This document shows, piece by piece, positions 12,746 to 23,106 of a DNA stretch of 64,000 bases. Under the pieces are notes generated by a model. It was given only the letters and a program-made list of their open reading frames with translations. It made no database searches and was not told the DNA's origin. Where the stretch lies: assembly GCF_900496995.4 (NCBI RefSeq), contig NC_044005.1:32551363-32615362 (forward strand), written 5' to 3'. Source of the stretch: Aquila chrysaetos chrysaetos (lineage: Eukaryota > Chordata > Aves > Accipitriformes > Accipitridae). The translations under genes and the position numbers were made by a program. The first letter of the stretch is position 1, and the number at the start of each line of letters is the position of its first letter.

Positions 12746-13790
12746 TATTACAGTGGAGCCTCACTAATTAGAACTCATCTGACTCTCAAGTGTCATCTCT
12801 TAAAGAGCTGATGGAGCAGCAGCAGTAAGCATTCACAGAGATATGAATGTGGTACTGCAGACCACACTGGAGACTTGAAGCCATAGCTTTTGTGCAGGAT
12901 ATTTTTTATACATGTTTAAATAATATTTGTGAATAATATATGAGATCATTTTTCCCAGTGAATCATCAAATGCATTATTAATGAACACGTATTATTCAAT
13001 CCACTTTTTAGAAGTTCAAATAATTTTATGTAAATACATTAATCTAGATTTTTTTTTCCTTTTGTCTGTGGTTTTTCCCTTAGCTAAGACAACTCCTACT
13101 AAATTTTGTTTTACCAAAGGAAGGATTCAGTTCAGTTTGTTCTTATTATACTGTTATTATGCATTTCTAATATCCACATGGGAAATCACTGTAGTGTAGT
13201 TAGTGTGCTGTAAATTCACACCTGAGCTTAATTTACAGTAATGTGACTGAGGAGAAAGCCCAGTAAGTACATATGTTTTTTTCACAGAGATTTAAAATCT
13301 AAACCATGGATATTCTTTCTGGTTCCTTTGGCTGCTCAAAATAGCTGTTTTTCATTAGACATATGCTTTAGTTTAACTGTCAAGTTAGGTATGATTGGAA
13401 TGGAAAGCTGACTATGGAGTTAACCAGGCTGGATCTATTTTTTTTTTTTTCTTACTATTTTATTGTATCAACTCACAATATATACTAGCAGGTAGTCTAC
13501 ACTAAAAAATTAATATGTTACTGAAGTATGCAGCGTTTAAAGATATGCATCTTGACCTGGGTGTTTTATAGATATATAGATATATGACTTATGTGATGAA
13601 TGTAGATTTAATGAGGAACTTTTTTTTATAATTCAGGCAACATCTCCTCCTGTCTATTAAGATGTATAAAGATTATAAGGACTTGAGACTGGAGGATATA
13701 TTTTCTTCATGTGTGAACATATTGACAAGTGCAGTGGAGCCCTGATAACTGATATGCCCCTGATAACCTAGTCTAATTGACATCTTGGAC
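12746..13790. other. Non-coding sequence with two short similar motifs
   Basis: Two direct copies of a CAGTGGAGCC motif occur at about 12753 and 13733, each followed by a loosely similar AT-rich stretch. They resemble terminal sequences of pogo/Tigger-type DNA transposons, and the first follows TA. No transposase or opposing terminus is seen. Confidence 0.25.
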
Positions 13791-14837
13791 ATTTTTTAAT
13801 TTCCCCATTGCCAGCTGCATTGGCAAGGGGTTGCTAAATGATAATGTGCAAATCTTGTTTCCAGAGCTCAGCTGGAATAAATAATCTGTACTCTGGAGTA
13901 CACTCTGTGAGGAATAAAGACTTACTAAACCATGGAATGGTGAAATTCTGATGCTTTCAGTGTTGGGTAGGGAATGAATAACTGATGGGGCCATGCCATC
14001 ATACAGCCATTTCTGCAATTGTGTTGTCCTTTTTTAATTATTCCTCCAAAGAAAAGCCATCCCCACCAATCCATTCAGTAAACTGCAGAAATAATGAAGC
14101 CTAGTTCCAATCAACAGATGTCCAATGTCCTTAATTGTCTTTCATTGCAACATTTCTTGCTCCTCTCTCCTCCCTCTACTATTCTCACTGTGGAAGTGGG
14201 AACATCCTAGAATAATGTGCCTTTTTTTTTTTTTTTTTAATATTGTCATAGATAAGTAAAGCTGTAGAATGAAATCAAGCTACACAATTGTAAAAAAGTA
14301 ATGAGGCAAAAGTTAGGTCATGTATATCTATCTACCTGGCTTCCAATAGGAAACATTGTCTTTGTGCTGTACGTACATTCCAGGAACACTGTATTGCAGT
14401 AACTATATTCAGTGTATTCTGGATTCATGGAAGTGTTCTAGCACATTTGGTGGAATCACTGTTCTATCTATTTAAAAGTCAAAAGAGGAATAGTGTGTTA
14501 ATAGGATTACTGCAGTGAGGATTGAGCAGAGCTTCTTGCAGACAAAATACTTAGAAACTTTACAGCCTAAGTCATTACCCTTGTTTCATACATATCTGTT
14601 CATAACTTCTCTGTGTCTGCTACCTAATCCAGGGCCCAATGAAGTCAATATAAAATTGCCATGGACATTAACAAGAGAAGGATTTCCTTTATCTTGAAAA
14701 GATTATATTTAATATAGAAAAAGGCATTCAGCAATAGAGAGAGTGAGTTTCAATTGGAAAAGTAAACTGGGTCAATGTACCTTTGAAAATCCCATTCTGA
14801 GCAAACAGTAACTGCAAAAAGGATGTAAAAATTGTAG
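13791..14837. other. Non-coding sequence
   Basis: No gene or family is recognised. There is a T-run at 14222-14238. Confidence 0.5.
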
Positions 14838-15262
14838 TGCTGGTTTTGGCTGGGGTAGAGTTAATTTTCTTCATAGTAGCTAGCATGGGGCTATGTTTGT
14901 GATTTGTGCTGGAAGCAGTGTTGATAACACAGGGATGTTTTCGTTGTTGCTGAGCAGTGGTTACCCAGTGCCAAGGCCTTTTCTGCTCCTCACCCCACCC
15001 CACCAGCGAGCAGGCTGGGGGTGCACAAGGAGTTGGGAGGGGACACAGCTGGGACAGCTGACCCCACACGACCGTGATCAACACCAGAAACCAGTACCTT
15101 ATCTCAATGACTACATTTTCCATGAGAATGGTAGTCTCCACATTCTTCGCTGGCTCTGGCCTGTCTCCTCCCCTGGATGCCTCAGAATCGTCCTTTTGAA
15201 CAGAGGAGTGCCCTGCTTAAACAAGCCATCTCTGGGATAAGTGGCTCATCACAGCAAACAAT

Positions 15263-15346
15263 CCTTGAGATGAATGGCTTGAGATGACAGTCCAGTCTCT
15301 CAATCTTTGAGACAAATAGCTCGAGATAACAATTCAGTCTCTCACA
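15263..15346 (+). repeat. 42-bp imperfect tandem duplication inside LTR
   Basis: Units 15263-15304 and 15305-15346 align end to end. Both run from '(c/t)ttgaga' through 'agctcgaga/ggcttgaga' to 'cagtctctca'. Tandem repeats in this part of an LTR commonly hold enhancer sites; that role is inferred. Confidence 0.75.
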
Positions 15347-15489
15347 GGTGGCGTTTGTCTTCCCAAGTAACCATTAGGTGTGAGGGAGCCCTGCTTTCCT
15401 GGAGATGGCTGAACACCTGCCTGCCGATGGGAAATGGTGAATGAATTCCATGTTTTGCTTTGCTTGTGTGTGTGGCATTTGCTTTACTT

Positions 15490-15495
15490 ATTAAA
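15490..15495 (+). promoter_or_regulatory. ATTAAA polyadenylation signal of the 14.8 kb LTR
   Basis: An ATTAAA hexamer sits upstream of the conserved 'atctcaaccca' segment. The equivalent LTRs at 17.5 and 22.5 kb have ATTAAA at the same relative place. Confidence 0.55.
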
Positions 15496-15620
15496 CTGTG
15501 TTTATCTCAACCCACGAGTTTTCTCACTTTTTTTTTCTGATTCTGTCCCCCATCCCATCAGAGGGGAGTGAGCAAGTGGCTGTGTGGTGCTTAGCTACTG
15601 GCGGGGGTTAAACCACAACA

Positions 15621-17531
15621 ATTACTTTTATGAATGACATTTATTGTGAATAAAATGTGTTATCAAAAACTGATTAAAATAGCAAGAGTAATAGACATAT
15701 AACATGAAGCTGATCAGTACTAGGTATGTCTATACAGATGCAAGTAAAAAGGTATAGGCTCACTTTTTCTGTCTTTGCTTATTTAATTTAATTTGTAAAG
15801 GTAAGAGTGCAATTTCTGAATATTTTAAATAAAGTGATGTCACTAAAGTTATAAAACAAAACCCCCTCAATAAAATCACTGAAAATGAAACAAGATCTCT
15901 TGGGAACATGATCTAGGTGTAATAATGTACAGTAGATGTGTCAGTCAAAGTAAGCAACCTTATTAAAAACATAACAGCAAACTTCCCTGGTGATAAGTAT
16001 AGATAGAAAATACAGTAAAAGATGTATATGACTGTATCAGATCACTTTTAGGACTTGGAAAACCAAAAAGAAATTATACAAGAATGGAAAAGATCTGAAT
16101 ATATGGTAATAGAACAAGAATAATAAACCAATCAGACAGCATAAGTCACAAGAAATAGTTTCAAGCAATAAAAAGTAATCAGAAAGATTGTAGAAATATA
16201 TTGAAAGAACAAAATATATTACTCATCAGAAAGGAGAGAAAATAATGGATGACACAGTGAAGATAGATATATGCAGTTCTTTTTCTTAACTATTTGTAAA
16301 AATATCCATGGTGGTTGATTCTTAAAATGGTACTTTTGAAGGGTATAGGAAGTATAATAGAAAAAGAGTAGGTTAAATAAAATATAGGTAAGTAAAATGA
16401 AGGTAAAAGGTAAGGTGAAACCTTCCTCTCATCAGTGTTTCACAGAAGTCCACCTACAGTACTTAAAAATTACATGAAGTAATTTTGGAACCACAAGTGT
16501 TTTTCCATATGGATTCCAGAACTGCTGATACCTAAGAACTAGAGTAGGACAGATAAATCACTTGTTTTTAGAGGTGGGTAAGTGTAGGATCTGAGGAGCA
16601 ACAGGTTACTTCTGACCTAGACGTTTGGGTCTTCCATGGAGGCAAATGATTGGGCACTTTATGAAACACTACCTAGAGTGACTTTCAGTAATGGGACTTT
16701 GGGTCAGGTTGATTCTAAGCTGACTACAAGTGGGAAAATAAAGACTTGATCTTTTCATATCTGGTGCTATGTCACAAGACAAGAAACATGACTTAGTGGA
16801 TGAGCTGCCAAAATTTCCACCAGCAGTATTTCCTTTCAATATTTTGGTATATTACTCCTTCTGTCTATAACACATAACAAGTCTCTTAGGGAAATAGTTT
16901 CCCTAGATGAACTCTTATTGGCTCTTCCCTCTTATGGTACTTGGTTTATAATATCATAAAGAGTGCCATGATACAGAGACCTCTTGATAGGGAACATTTG
17001 TTAAAGATAATAGCTATATCTATGAACTGGAACAAACCTCTGAACAGAACAACTGGATCTTAGTTTCAGGTTATGAACTGGGGAATAAAGGGACTATTAG
17101 TCAGATAAATGCCCAGAGGATGAAAAGTCTGGTTTGTGGTCAGAGAAGAGCAAGATCAATTCTAGACAAATGAAGGAAGATGGCAAAATTCCCCTGTATC
17201 CTCTTCAATTTAATTTGATTCTTATTATTACATTCTCATACTGTACAATTCTCTGTATCTGAATGACATCCATAAGCAGTGTAGTAACACAACTGTGGTA
17301 CTTCAACTCCCCAAAGAAAGAACAAAGAAAAATATTTATGCTATGGAATGTGTTTATTGTAGTATTTCTATACATGTATGGTAGTGGAGAAAAATTCTGA
17401 TCGATTACAGTCATAAACTGGTACCTTGGAAGAATCATGGAAAGAACTGATGGTCAAAGAATATATTGGGAGCGTGATTTCTTGTGTACCCCCACTAGCC
17501 TACACTACGCTTATAGACTGAAGACACAGAT
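15621..17531. other. A-rich non-coding sequence
   Basis: Strongly A-rich on the + strand with many short stops. The part from 16560 to 17180 reads less AT-biased and may be an old insertion, but I see no motif. It is not clearly retroviral leader or gag sequence, so there is no basis for joining the 14.8 kb LTR to the pol region at 19 kb. Confidence 0.45.
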
Positions 17532-18112
17532 TGTTGTGGTTTAACCCCAGCCAGCAACTAAGCACCACGTAGCCGCTCACTCATTCCCCTGCCACCCAGT
17601 GGGATGGGGGAGAGAATTGGGAAAAAAAAAGTAAAACTCACAGGCTGAGATAAGAACAGTTTAATAGAACAGAAAAGAAGAAACTAATAATGATAATAAT
17701 AAAAAAATGACAATAATAATAATAATAAAAGGATTGGAATATACAAGTAATGTACAATGCAACTGCTCACCACCCTCCGACCGATGCCCAGTTAGTCCCT
17801 GAGCGGTGATTCCCCCCAGCCCCACTCCCCCCAGTTTATATACTAGACATGATGTCACATAGTATGGAATACCCCGTTGGCCAGTTTGGGTCAGCTGTCC
17901 TGGCTGTGTCCCCTCCCAACTTCTTGTGTCCCTCCAGCCTTCTTGCTGGCTGGGCATGAGAAGCTGAAAAATCCTTGACAGTCTAAACACTACTTAGCAA
18001 CAACGGAAAACATTAGTGTGTTATCAACATTCTTCTCATACTGAACTCAAAACATAACACTATGCCAGCTACTAGGAAGAAAATTAACTCTATCCCAGCT
18101 GAAACCAGGACA
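17532..18112 (-). mobile_element. Antisense LTR (LTR-B, short variant), probably solo
   Basis: Read on the minus strand it starts TGTCCTGGTTTCAGCTGGGA at 18112 and ends GGTTAAACCACAACA at 17532. It contains a CRE-like TGACATCA (17850-17857), a TATATAA-type box (about 17835-17842), a TTATTATT-rich segment (17685-17732) and an ATTAAA signal (17660-17665), in the order expected of U3-R-U5. Flanking 5-mers CAGAT (17527-17531) and CCGAT (18113-18117) could be a target duplication with one mismatch. It is about the same length as the 3' LTR at 22511 and has the same AT-rich module, but lies in the opposite orientation to the neighbouring provirus. It is therefore an independent insertion or one side of an inversion. 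Confidence 0.85.
17834..17857 (-). promoter_or_regulatory. LTR promoter: CRE-like site and TATA box
   Basis: On the minus strand TGACATCA is followed by TAGTATATAAACTGG. The same pair, ACGTCA then AGTATATAAAC, occurs in the 3' LTR at 22738-22758, which supports a real LTR promoter core. Activity today is unknown. Confidence 0.6.
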
Positions 18113-18889
18113 CCGATCTATTGTACTAATGCAATAAACTATGCATTCATGCGTTTTTCCCTTTACTGCAGTTCCATGCAGATCTTGTGACCAAATTTCA
18201 GAAAGAAATCTTACCTTATAGTAGGTTCATTGTGGACACTGCATAGATATTGATTTTTAATTGGTGATAGTTGTGCCTCTTCTTCATAATAATTGTGATA
18301 CACTGAGAAATTTCTAACTGTGACTGATAAAGGATTATAAAATATTTGTCATATGTGAAATATTTTCTGGTTTAGTCATGTGAAGCTAAAATAAGAAAAA
18401 AACTACCAATTATCAATTCATTTCTTTGCTTATGTCACACTTATGGATGTGGTATCTGTGTGCACAAACAAATCAATGTCTCTTTTAATAATTTCATCCA
18501 GTTCCATCTGACTCGTGTTTTATTTAACATTAATATGTGTGCGTGCCCATATTTCCCTACTCCATTTGTATTTTTTTAATCTTGTGTTTGGTTTTATGTT
18601 TGGTAAATGTTTTATATGTGTGTTCTTATCTTACCTTTTACATTATATCAGGTGGGAGTTTATAGATATATGTTTTGAGTGGTTAAAATTTGATCTTTAG
18701 GGAAAAGGTAGTCAAGAGAATTCTTTAATGACAACAAAAAACCTAATTAAATGTGGAATTGTTATTATTTCTCTCTTCTACTGTAATGTTTTAGAGTAAA
18801 ACTGAGTATCTACTTACACCTGCTTCTGGTGTATAATCAAAGTAAAGTCACATGTTATGTACAACAGCTAATATAAGATTAGGACTCGA
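18113..18889. other. AT-rich non-coding sequence
   Basis: Unique-looking AT-rich sequence separates the antisense LTR from the truncated 5' edge of the provirus. No primer-binding site, gag or LTR is recognised. Confidence 0.5.
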
Positions 18890-19017
18890 GTAGTACATAC
18901 TACAGGTAAAAAGACCTCTCAGGTTACTGTTCTACTGGACTGTGTGGATTCGATGGCCTGGCACATCAGACCCAGAGTAGTATAAGGCTCTAGCAGACCA
19001 GTCCACAGCATACCCTA

Positions 19018-19389
19018 ATGCCATCAAGCTATAAAGGGGTAAAATCCATCTGTATTTCTGGTGTGATGGGGGGATCCCAACAGCTAACTGTATTGGAGGC
19101 TGAAATAAGCCTAACTGGGAATGAGTGGCAAAAGCACCCCATTGTGACTGGCCCAGAGGCTCTGTGCATCCTTGGAATAGATTATCTCAGGAGAGGGTAT
19201 TTCAAGGACCCAAAAGGGTACTGGTGGGCCTTTGGTATAGCTGCCATGGAGATGGAGGAAGTTGAACCGTTGTCCACCTTGCCTGGTCTGTCAGAGGACC
19301 CTTCTGTTGTGGGGTTGCTGAAGGTCGAAGAACAATGGGTGCCAATCACTATCACAATGGTGCACCAGCAGCGATATTGCACCAACTGA
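19018..19389 (+). pseudogene. ERV protease C-terminus and start of RT (broken)
   Basis: A 123-codon open stretch. Residues 50-60 (CILGIDYLRRG) match the conserved C-terminal segment of retropepsins (I/L-L-G-x-D-x-L), which packs behind the active site of the aspartic protease. The DTG active-site triad would lie upstream; the preceding bases (18900-19017) contain stops and I cannot place it. Downstream residues form the linker into reverse transcriptase. The frame closes with a TGA at 19387, after which the same frame continues with RT-like sequence, so this is an in-frame nonsense mutation and not a natural end. Confidence 0.75.
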
Positions 19390-20000
19390 GACTCCTTGAT
19401 TCCCATCCACACACTGATTTGTCAACTGGAGAGCCAAGGGATGATCAGTAAGACTCGCTCACCTTTGAACAGCCCCACATGGCCAGTGTGAAAGTTTAAT
19501 GGAGAGTGGAGACTAACAGTAGACTATCGTGGCCTGAATGAAGTCCCTCCGCTGCTGAGTGCTGTCATGCTAGATGTGCTAGAACTTCAATATGATCCCT
19601 TTGGCAGCAGAGTGCCTGCCACAGTTTGCTTTCACTAGGAGGGGCATCCAGTACACTTGGAGTCAACTGCCCTGGGGTGGAAGCACAGCCTAACATATGC
19701 CATGGACTAATTCAGACTGTACTGGAAAAGGGTGAGGCTCTGCAACACCTGCAATACATTGATGACATCATTGTGTGGGGCAACACAGCAGAAGAAATTT
19801 TTGAGAAAAGGAAGAAAATAGTCCAAATCCTTCTGAAAGCTGGTTTTGCCATAAAATAAAGTAAGGTCAAGGGACCTGCACAGCAGATCCAGTTTTTAGG
19901 GATAAAATGGCATGATGGACATCATCAGATCCCAATGGATGTGATCAGCAAAATAACAGCTATGTCTCCACCAACTAGCAAAAAGGAAACGCAAGGTTTG
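19390..20000 (+). pseudogene. ERV reverse transcriptase fingers/palm (broken)
   Basis: The conserved VDYRGLN segment is at 19519-19539 and the catalytic YIDD box is at 19755-19766, followed by 'GNTAEE' and a palm/thumb segment. In-frame stops fall at 19489 and 19636, and the frame changes at least twice between 19636 and 19700. Near 19594-19599 the sequence jumps directly from the helix before motif A to the strand after it, so the short segment holding the first catalytic aspartate (motif A) is missing. The enzyme cannot be active. The pieces at 19626-19859 and 19935-20408 share one frame and are interrupted by a TAA at 19857. Confidence 0.85.
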
Positions 20001-20560
20001 TTAGATGTTTTGGGTGTTTGGAGAATGCATGTTCCAAATTACAGTCTGATTGTAAGCCTTCTCTATCAAGTGACTTGGAAGAAGAACAATTTTAAATGGG
20101 GCCCTGAGCAACAACAAGCCTTTGAACAAATTAAACGGGAGATAGTTCATGCAGTAGCCCTTGGGCCAGTCTGCGCAGGACAAGATGTAAAAAATGTGCT
20201 TTATACCACAGCCAGGGAGAATGGCCCCACCTGGAGCCTCTGGCAGAAAGCACCGGGGGAGATCCAAGGTCAGCCCCTGGGGTTTGGAGTTGGGGATACA
20301 GAGGATCTGAGGCCCGCTATACTCCAACTGAAAAAGAGATATTGGCAGCATATGAAGGAGTTCAAGCTGCCTCAGAAGTGGTTGGTGCTGAAACACAGCT
20401 CCTCTTAACACCCCGACTGCTGGTGCTGGGCTGGATGTTCAAAGGGAAGGTCCCTTCTACACATCATGCAACTGATGCTACATAGAATAAGTGGGTCTCA
20501 CTGTTAACACAACAGGCTTGAATAGGAAACCCCAGTCGCCCAGGAATTCTAGAAGTGATC
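20001..20560 (+). pseudogene. ERV RT thumb/connection region (broken)
   Basis: The open segment 19935-20408 continues RT with the 'KWGPEQQQAFEQIK' helix, typical of the region after the palm where the thumb leads into the connection domain. A tether segment of aromatic and glycine-rich residues follows (about 20220-20300). A frameshift around 20280-20400 moves the reading into the frame used by RNase H. Confidence 0.75.
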
Positions 20561-20639
20561 ACGGACTGGACAGAAGGCAGAGATTTCGGAATGTTGCCAG
20601 AGGAGGAGGTGATACATGCTGAAGAGGCCTTACTGTATA

Positions 20640-21060
20640 ATACACTGTCAGAAAATGAGAAGCAATATGCCCTGTTCACTGATGGGTCCTGTCACATTGT
20701 AGGAAGGCATCGGAGGTGGAAGGCTGCTGTATGGAGTCCTATATGACAAGTCACAGAAACCGCTGAAGGAGAAGGTGAATCAAGTCAGTTTGCAGAGGTG
20801 AGGGTCATCCAGCTGGCTTTAGACATTGCTGATGGAGAAAAGTGGCCAATACTTTATCTCTGTACTGACTCATGGATGGTGGCAAATGCCCTGTGGGGGT
20901 GGTTACAGCAATGGAAGCAGAGGAACTGGCAGCGCAGAGGCGAACCCATCTGGTCTGCCCCACTGTGGTAAGATATTGCGTCCTGGCTAAAGAATCTGGT
21001 AGTAAAAGTACGTCACGTAGATGCTCATGTACCCAAGAGTCAGACCACTGAAGAACGTCA
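20640..21060 (+). pseudogene. ERV RNase H domain (broken)
   Basis: All four expected acidic/histidine landmarks are present in frame 2: TDGS with Asp at 20681, Glu in 'FAEV' at 20795, Asp in 'TDSW' at 20867, and a terminal HVDAH at 21014-21028. Stops at 20744 and 20969 interrupt the domain. RNase H removes the RNA strand of the RNA:DNA hybrid in reverse transcription. Here the landmarks survive but the frame is dead. Confidence 0.8.
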
Positions 21061-21139
21061 ATACAGCAAGCAGGTGGCTCAGGCTGCTAAGGTTAAAGTG
21101 GCTCAGGTAGATGTGGATTGGCAACATAAGGGTGAATTA

Positions 21140-21990
21140 TTTATAGCTCAGTGGGCCCATGAAACCTCAGGCCATCAGGGAAGAGATGCAACATATAGAT
21201 GGGCTCGTGATTGAGGGGTGGACCTGACCATGGACACTATTGCACAGGTTATCCGTGAGTGTGAAACCTGTGCTGTAACCAAGCAAGCCAAGCGGTTAAA
21301 ACCTCTGTGGTATGAAGGATGGTAGCTGGAGTATAAATATGGGGAGGTCTGGCAGATTGGCTACATCACACTCCCACAAACCCGCCAAGGCAAGCGCCAT
21401 GTGCTTACAATGGTGGAAGCAACCACCGGATGGCTGGAAACATATCCTGTGTCCCGTACCATCACCTGGAACACTATCCTGGACCTTGAAAAACAAGTCT
21501 TATGGTGACATGGCACCCCAGAAAGAACTGAGTCAGACAACAGGACTCATTTCCGAAACAACCTCATAGACACCTGGGCCAAAGAGCATGGCATTGAGTG
21601 GGTATATCACATCCCCTATCATGCACCAGCCTCCAGGAAAACTGAGCGATACAATGGACTGTTAAAGACTACACTGAGAGCAATGGGAGGTGGAACCTTC
21701 AAACATTGGGATACACATTTAGCAAAAGGTACCTAGTTAGTCAAGACTAGGGGATCTGTCAATCGAGCTGTCCCTGGCCAATCAGAAATTCCACGTACCG
21801 TAGAGGGGGATGAAGCCCCTGTAGTGCACATAAAAAATATGCTGGGGAAGACGGTCTGGTTTATTCCTGTGTCGGACAAAGACAAACCCATCCTTGGGAT
21901 TGCTTTTACTCAAGGACCTGGGTGCACTTGGTGGGTGATGCAAAGGGTGGGGAAGTTCGATGTGTGCCTCAGGGGGATTTGATTTTGGGT
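21140..21990 (+). pseudogene. ERV integrase (broken; first catalytic Asp reads Gly)
   Basis: An N-terminal HHCC zinc-binding module is visible: His at 21158 and 21173 (H-x4-H), Cys at 21260 and 21269 (C-x2-C). The core follows. At the first catalytic position the sequence reads WQIGY, with glycine (21359-21361) where integrases have aspartate. The second Asp is at 21536 and the Glu at 21644, giving exact D-x35-E spacing. A C-terminal segment with 'GCTWWVM' (about 21920-21945) ends near 21985. Stops lie at 21212, 21323, 21506 and 21734. Several are TGA in places where an arginine CGA is plausible, in line with CpG decay. The overlapping 85-residue frame at 21312 is a shadow. Confidence 0.85.
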
Positions 21991-22510
21991 GAGAATAGCT
22001 GATAGATTAAATTGTATGATGTTGATTACTATATAATCCTGCCACTGTATATCATAATTATTACAATTGTTATATGCTATATCAATGGTATTAAAGTAAG
22101 AATCACTTAGACTAATGAAGAATGAACTCTGATAAGAAGGAGGGAAGCACAGTGGCAATGTAACTGGGACTGAGTTCAGCATTCAACAATCCAACACTAC
22201 ACACCATCCTCCTGCTGTGCCCAGGGTCACCCACCCACTGCATCACACCAAAGCCTGATCGTGTTCTGCCAACTGAGTGGACTTTGCACCATCCCTCCTG
22301 CCCAGACAGACTGTTATGACAGATGGAGCCCAAAGTCATGGACTGAATGAACTCAACAGACTTTTGATAAAGATGGCCCATAGAGTGCAGGAATGATATC
22401 TGTGTTTATATATTAAAAGACAGGAAAAGTGGTGGTGATTAATTGGAAAATGTATCGGGAAGTGTGGGATCTGGGCATGACATAAATGGTATAGAATAAG
22501 GGGTAGATAT
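21991..22510 (+). other. Spacer between integrase and 3' LTR; no env
   Basis: About 0.5 kb with no membrane-protein or dUTPase-like frame recognised. Just before the LTR the purine-rich 'agaataaggggtaga' (about 22493-22507) is in the right place for a polypurine tract. The lack of room for an envelope gene supports an env-less element. Confidence 0.6.
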
Positions 22511-22737
22511 TGACCTGGTTTTGGCTGAGATAGTGTTAATTTTCTTCTTGCAGTACAGTGTGTTTTGGATTTAGTGTGAGAATAATGTTGATGACGCACT
22601 GATGTTTTAGTTGTTGCTAAGTTAAGGATTTTTCAGTCTCCCATGCTCTGCCAGCAGGCTGGTGTACAAGAAGCTGGGAGGGAGCATAGCCGGGACAGCT
22701 GACCCAAACTAGCCAAAGGGATATTCCATACCATAGA

Positions 22738-22757
22738 ACGTCATGCTCAGTATATAA
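22738..22757 (+). promoter_or_regulatory. LTR promoter: CRE half-site and TATA box
   Basis: ACGTCA is followed by GCTCAGTATATAA. The same arrangement in the LTR at 17.8 kb supports it. Transcription from a 3' LTR would run into the flank beyond 23107. Confidence 0.6.
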
Positions 22758-22976
22758 ACCGAGGGCAGTTGGGTAGGACACGTGGATTGCTGCTCGGGCA
22801 TAAGTTAGTGGGTGGTAAGCAATTGTACTGTGCATCACTTGGTTTTTTGTTGGTTTTTCTTTTTCTTTTTTTTTTAAAATTTTATTATATTAATTTTCAT
22901 TACAATTATTATTACAATCAGTATTATACTATTTTTTATTATCATTGTTAGTATTAAATTTTATTTTACTTTAGTT

Positions 22977-22982
22977 ATTAAA
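22977..22982 (+). promoter_or_regulatory. ATTAAA polyadenylation signal of the 3' LTR
   Basis: The hexamer lies before the conserved 'atctcaaccca' segment, at the same relative place as in the two related LTRs. Confidence 0.55.
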
Positions 22983-23106
22983 TTGTTCTAATCTCAACCC
23001 ATAAGTTTTACTTCTTTTTCTGATTCTACTCCCCATCCCACTGGGAGGGGGGAATGAGCAAACAGCTGCGTGGTGCTTAGTTGCTGCCTGGGCTTAAACC
23101 ACGACA

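Larger units (their letters stand above)
14838..15620 (+). mobile_element. Solo LTR, ERV-type (LTR-B, long variant)
   Basis: It starts TGCTGGTTTTGGCTGGGG and ends GGTTAAACCACAACA, giving TG...CA ends. The first 250 bases ('agagttaattttcttcatagtagct', then a GC-rich segment with 'gttgggagg' and 'cagctgacccc') match the sense LTR at 22511 and the reverse complement of the LTR at 17532. The centre differs: it has a block with a 42-bp tandem duplication at 15263-15346, then a 'ctgaacacctgcctgccgatggg' module. An ATTAAA polyadenylation signal lies at 15490-15495. At 783 bp it is longer than its relatives (581 and 596 bp). No clear target duplication was found and no internal sequence adjoins it, so it is called a solo LTR of a related subfamily. 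Confidence 0.85.
18890..23106 (+). mobile_element. 5'-truncated endogenous retrovirus, pol plus 3' LTR, ERVL-like
   Basis: Protease, reverse transcriptase, connection, RNase H, integrase, a short spacer and a 3' LTR follow one another on the + strand, as in a retroviral pol half. The 5' LTR, leader and gag are absent. Only about 0.5 kb separates the end of integrase from the LTR and nothing there looks like env, so the element was probably env-less. The pol frame carries many stops (TGA 19387, TGA 19489, TAG 19636, TGA 20744, TAA 20969, TGA 21212, TAG 21323, TGA 21506, TAG 21734) and several frameshifts. Assignment to the ERVL-like (class III) group rests on the env-less layout and pol style; ERVK-like is the alternative. 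Confidence 0.85.
22511..23106 (+). mobile_element. 3' LTR of the provirus (LTR-B, short variant)
   Basis: It starts TGACCTGGTTTTGGCTGAGA and ends GGCTTAAACCACGACA (596 bp). It has an ACGTCA CRE half-site at 22738-22743, TATATAA at 22751-22757, a TTATTATT-rich segment (about 22870-22965) and ATTAAA at 22977-22982. The module order matches the antisense LTR at 17532-18112. The sequence just inside is pol-linked and sense, so this is the 3' LTR of the provirus. Confidence 0.88.

Noticed and set aside
14728..15240. 115- and 137-codon frames on opposite strands
   Set aside because: Both cover the 14.8 kb LTR and have no gag, pol or env features.
14838..19000. The 14.8 kb LTR as the 5' LTR of the pol element
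   Set aside because: It belongs to a different LTR variant, is separated by 3.3 kb including an antisense LTR, and has no recognisable leader or gag next to it.
19182..20411. Antisense frames over the pol region (19182-19412, 20001-20411)
   Set aside because: Shadows of the sense pol sequence, which carries all the recognisable motifs.
22112..22838. Antisense frames near the integrase-LTR spacer as an env gene
   Set aside because: Wrong strand for the provirus, no signal peptide, cysteine pattern or membrane anchor; parts are LTR.
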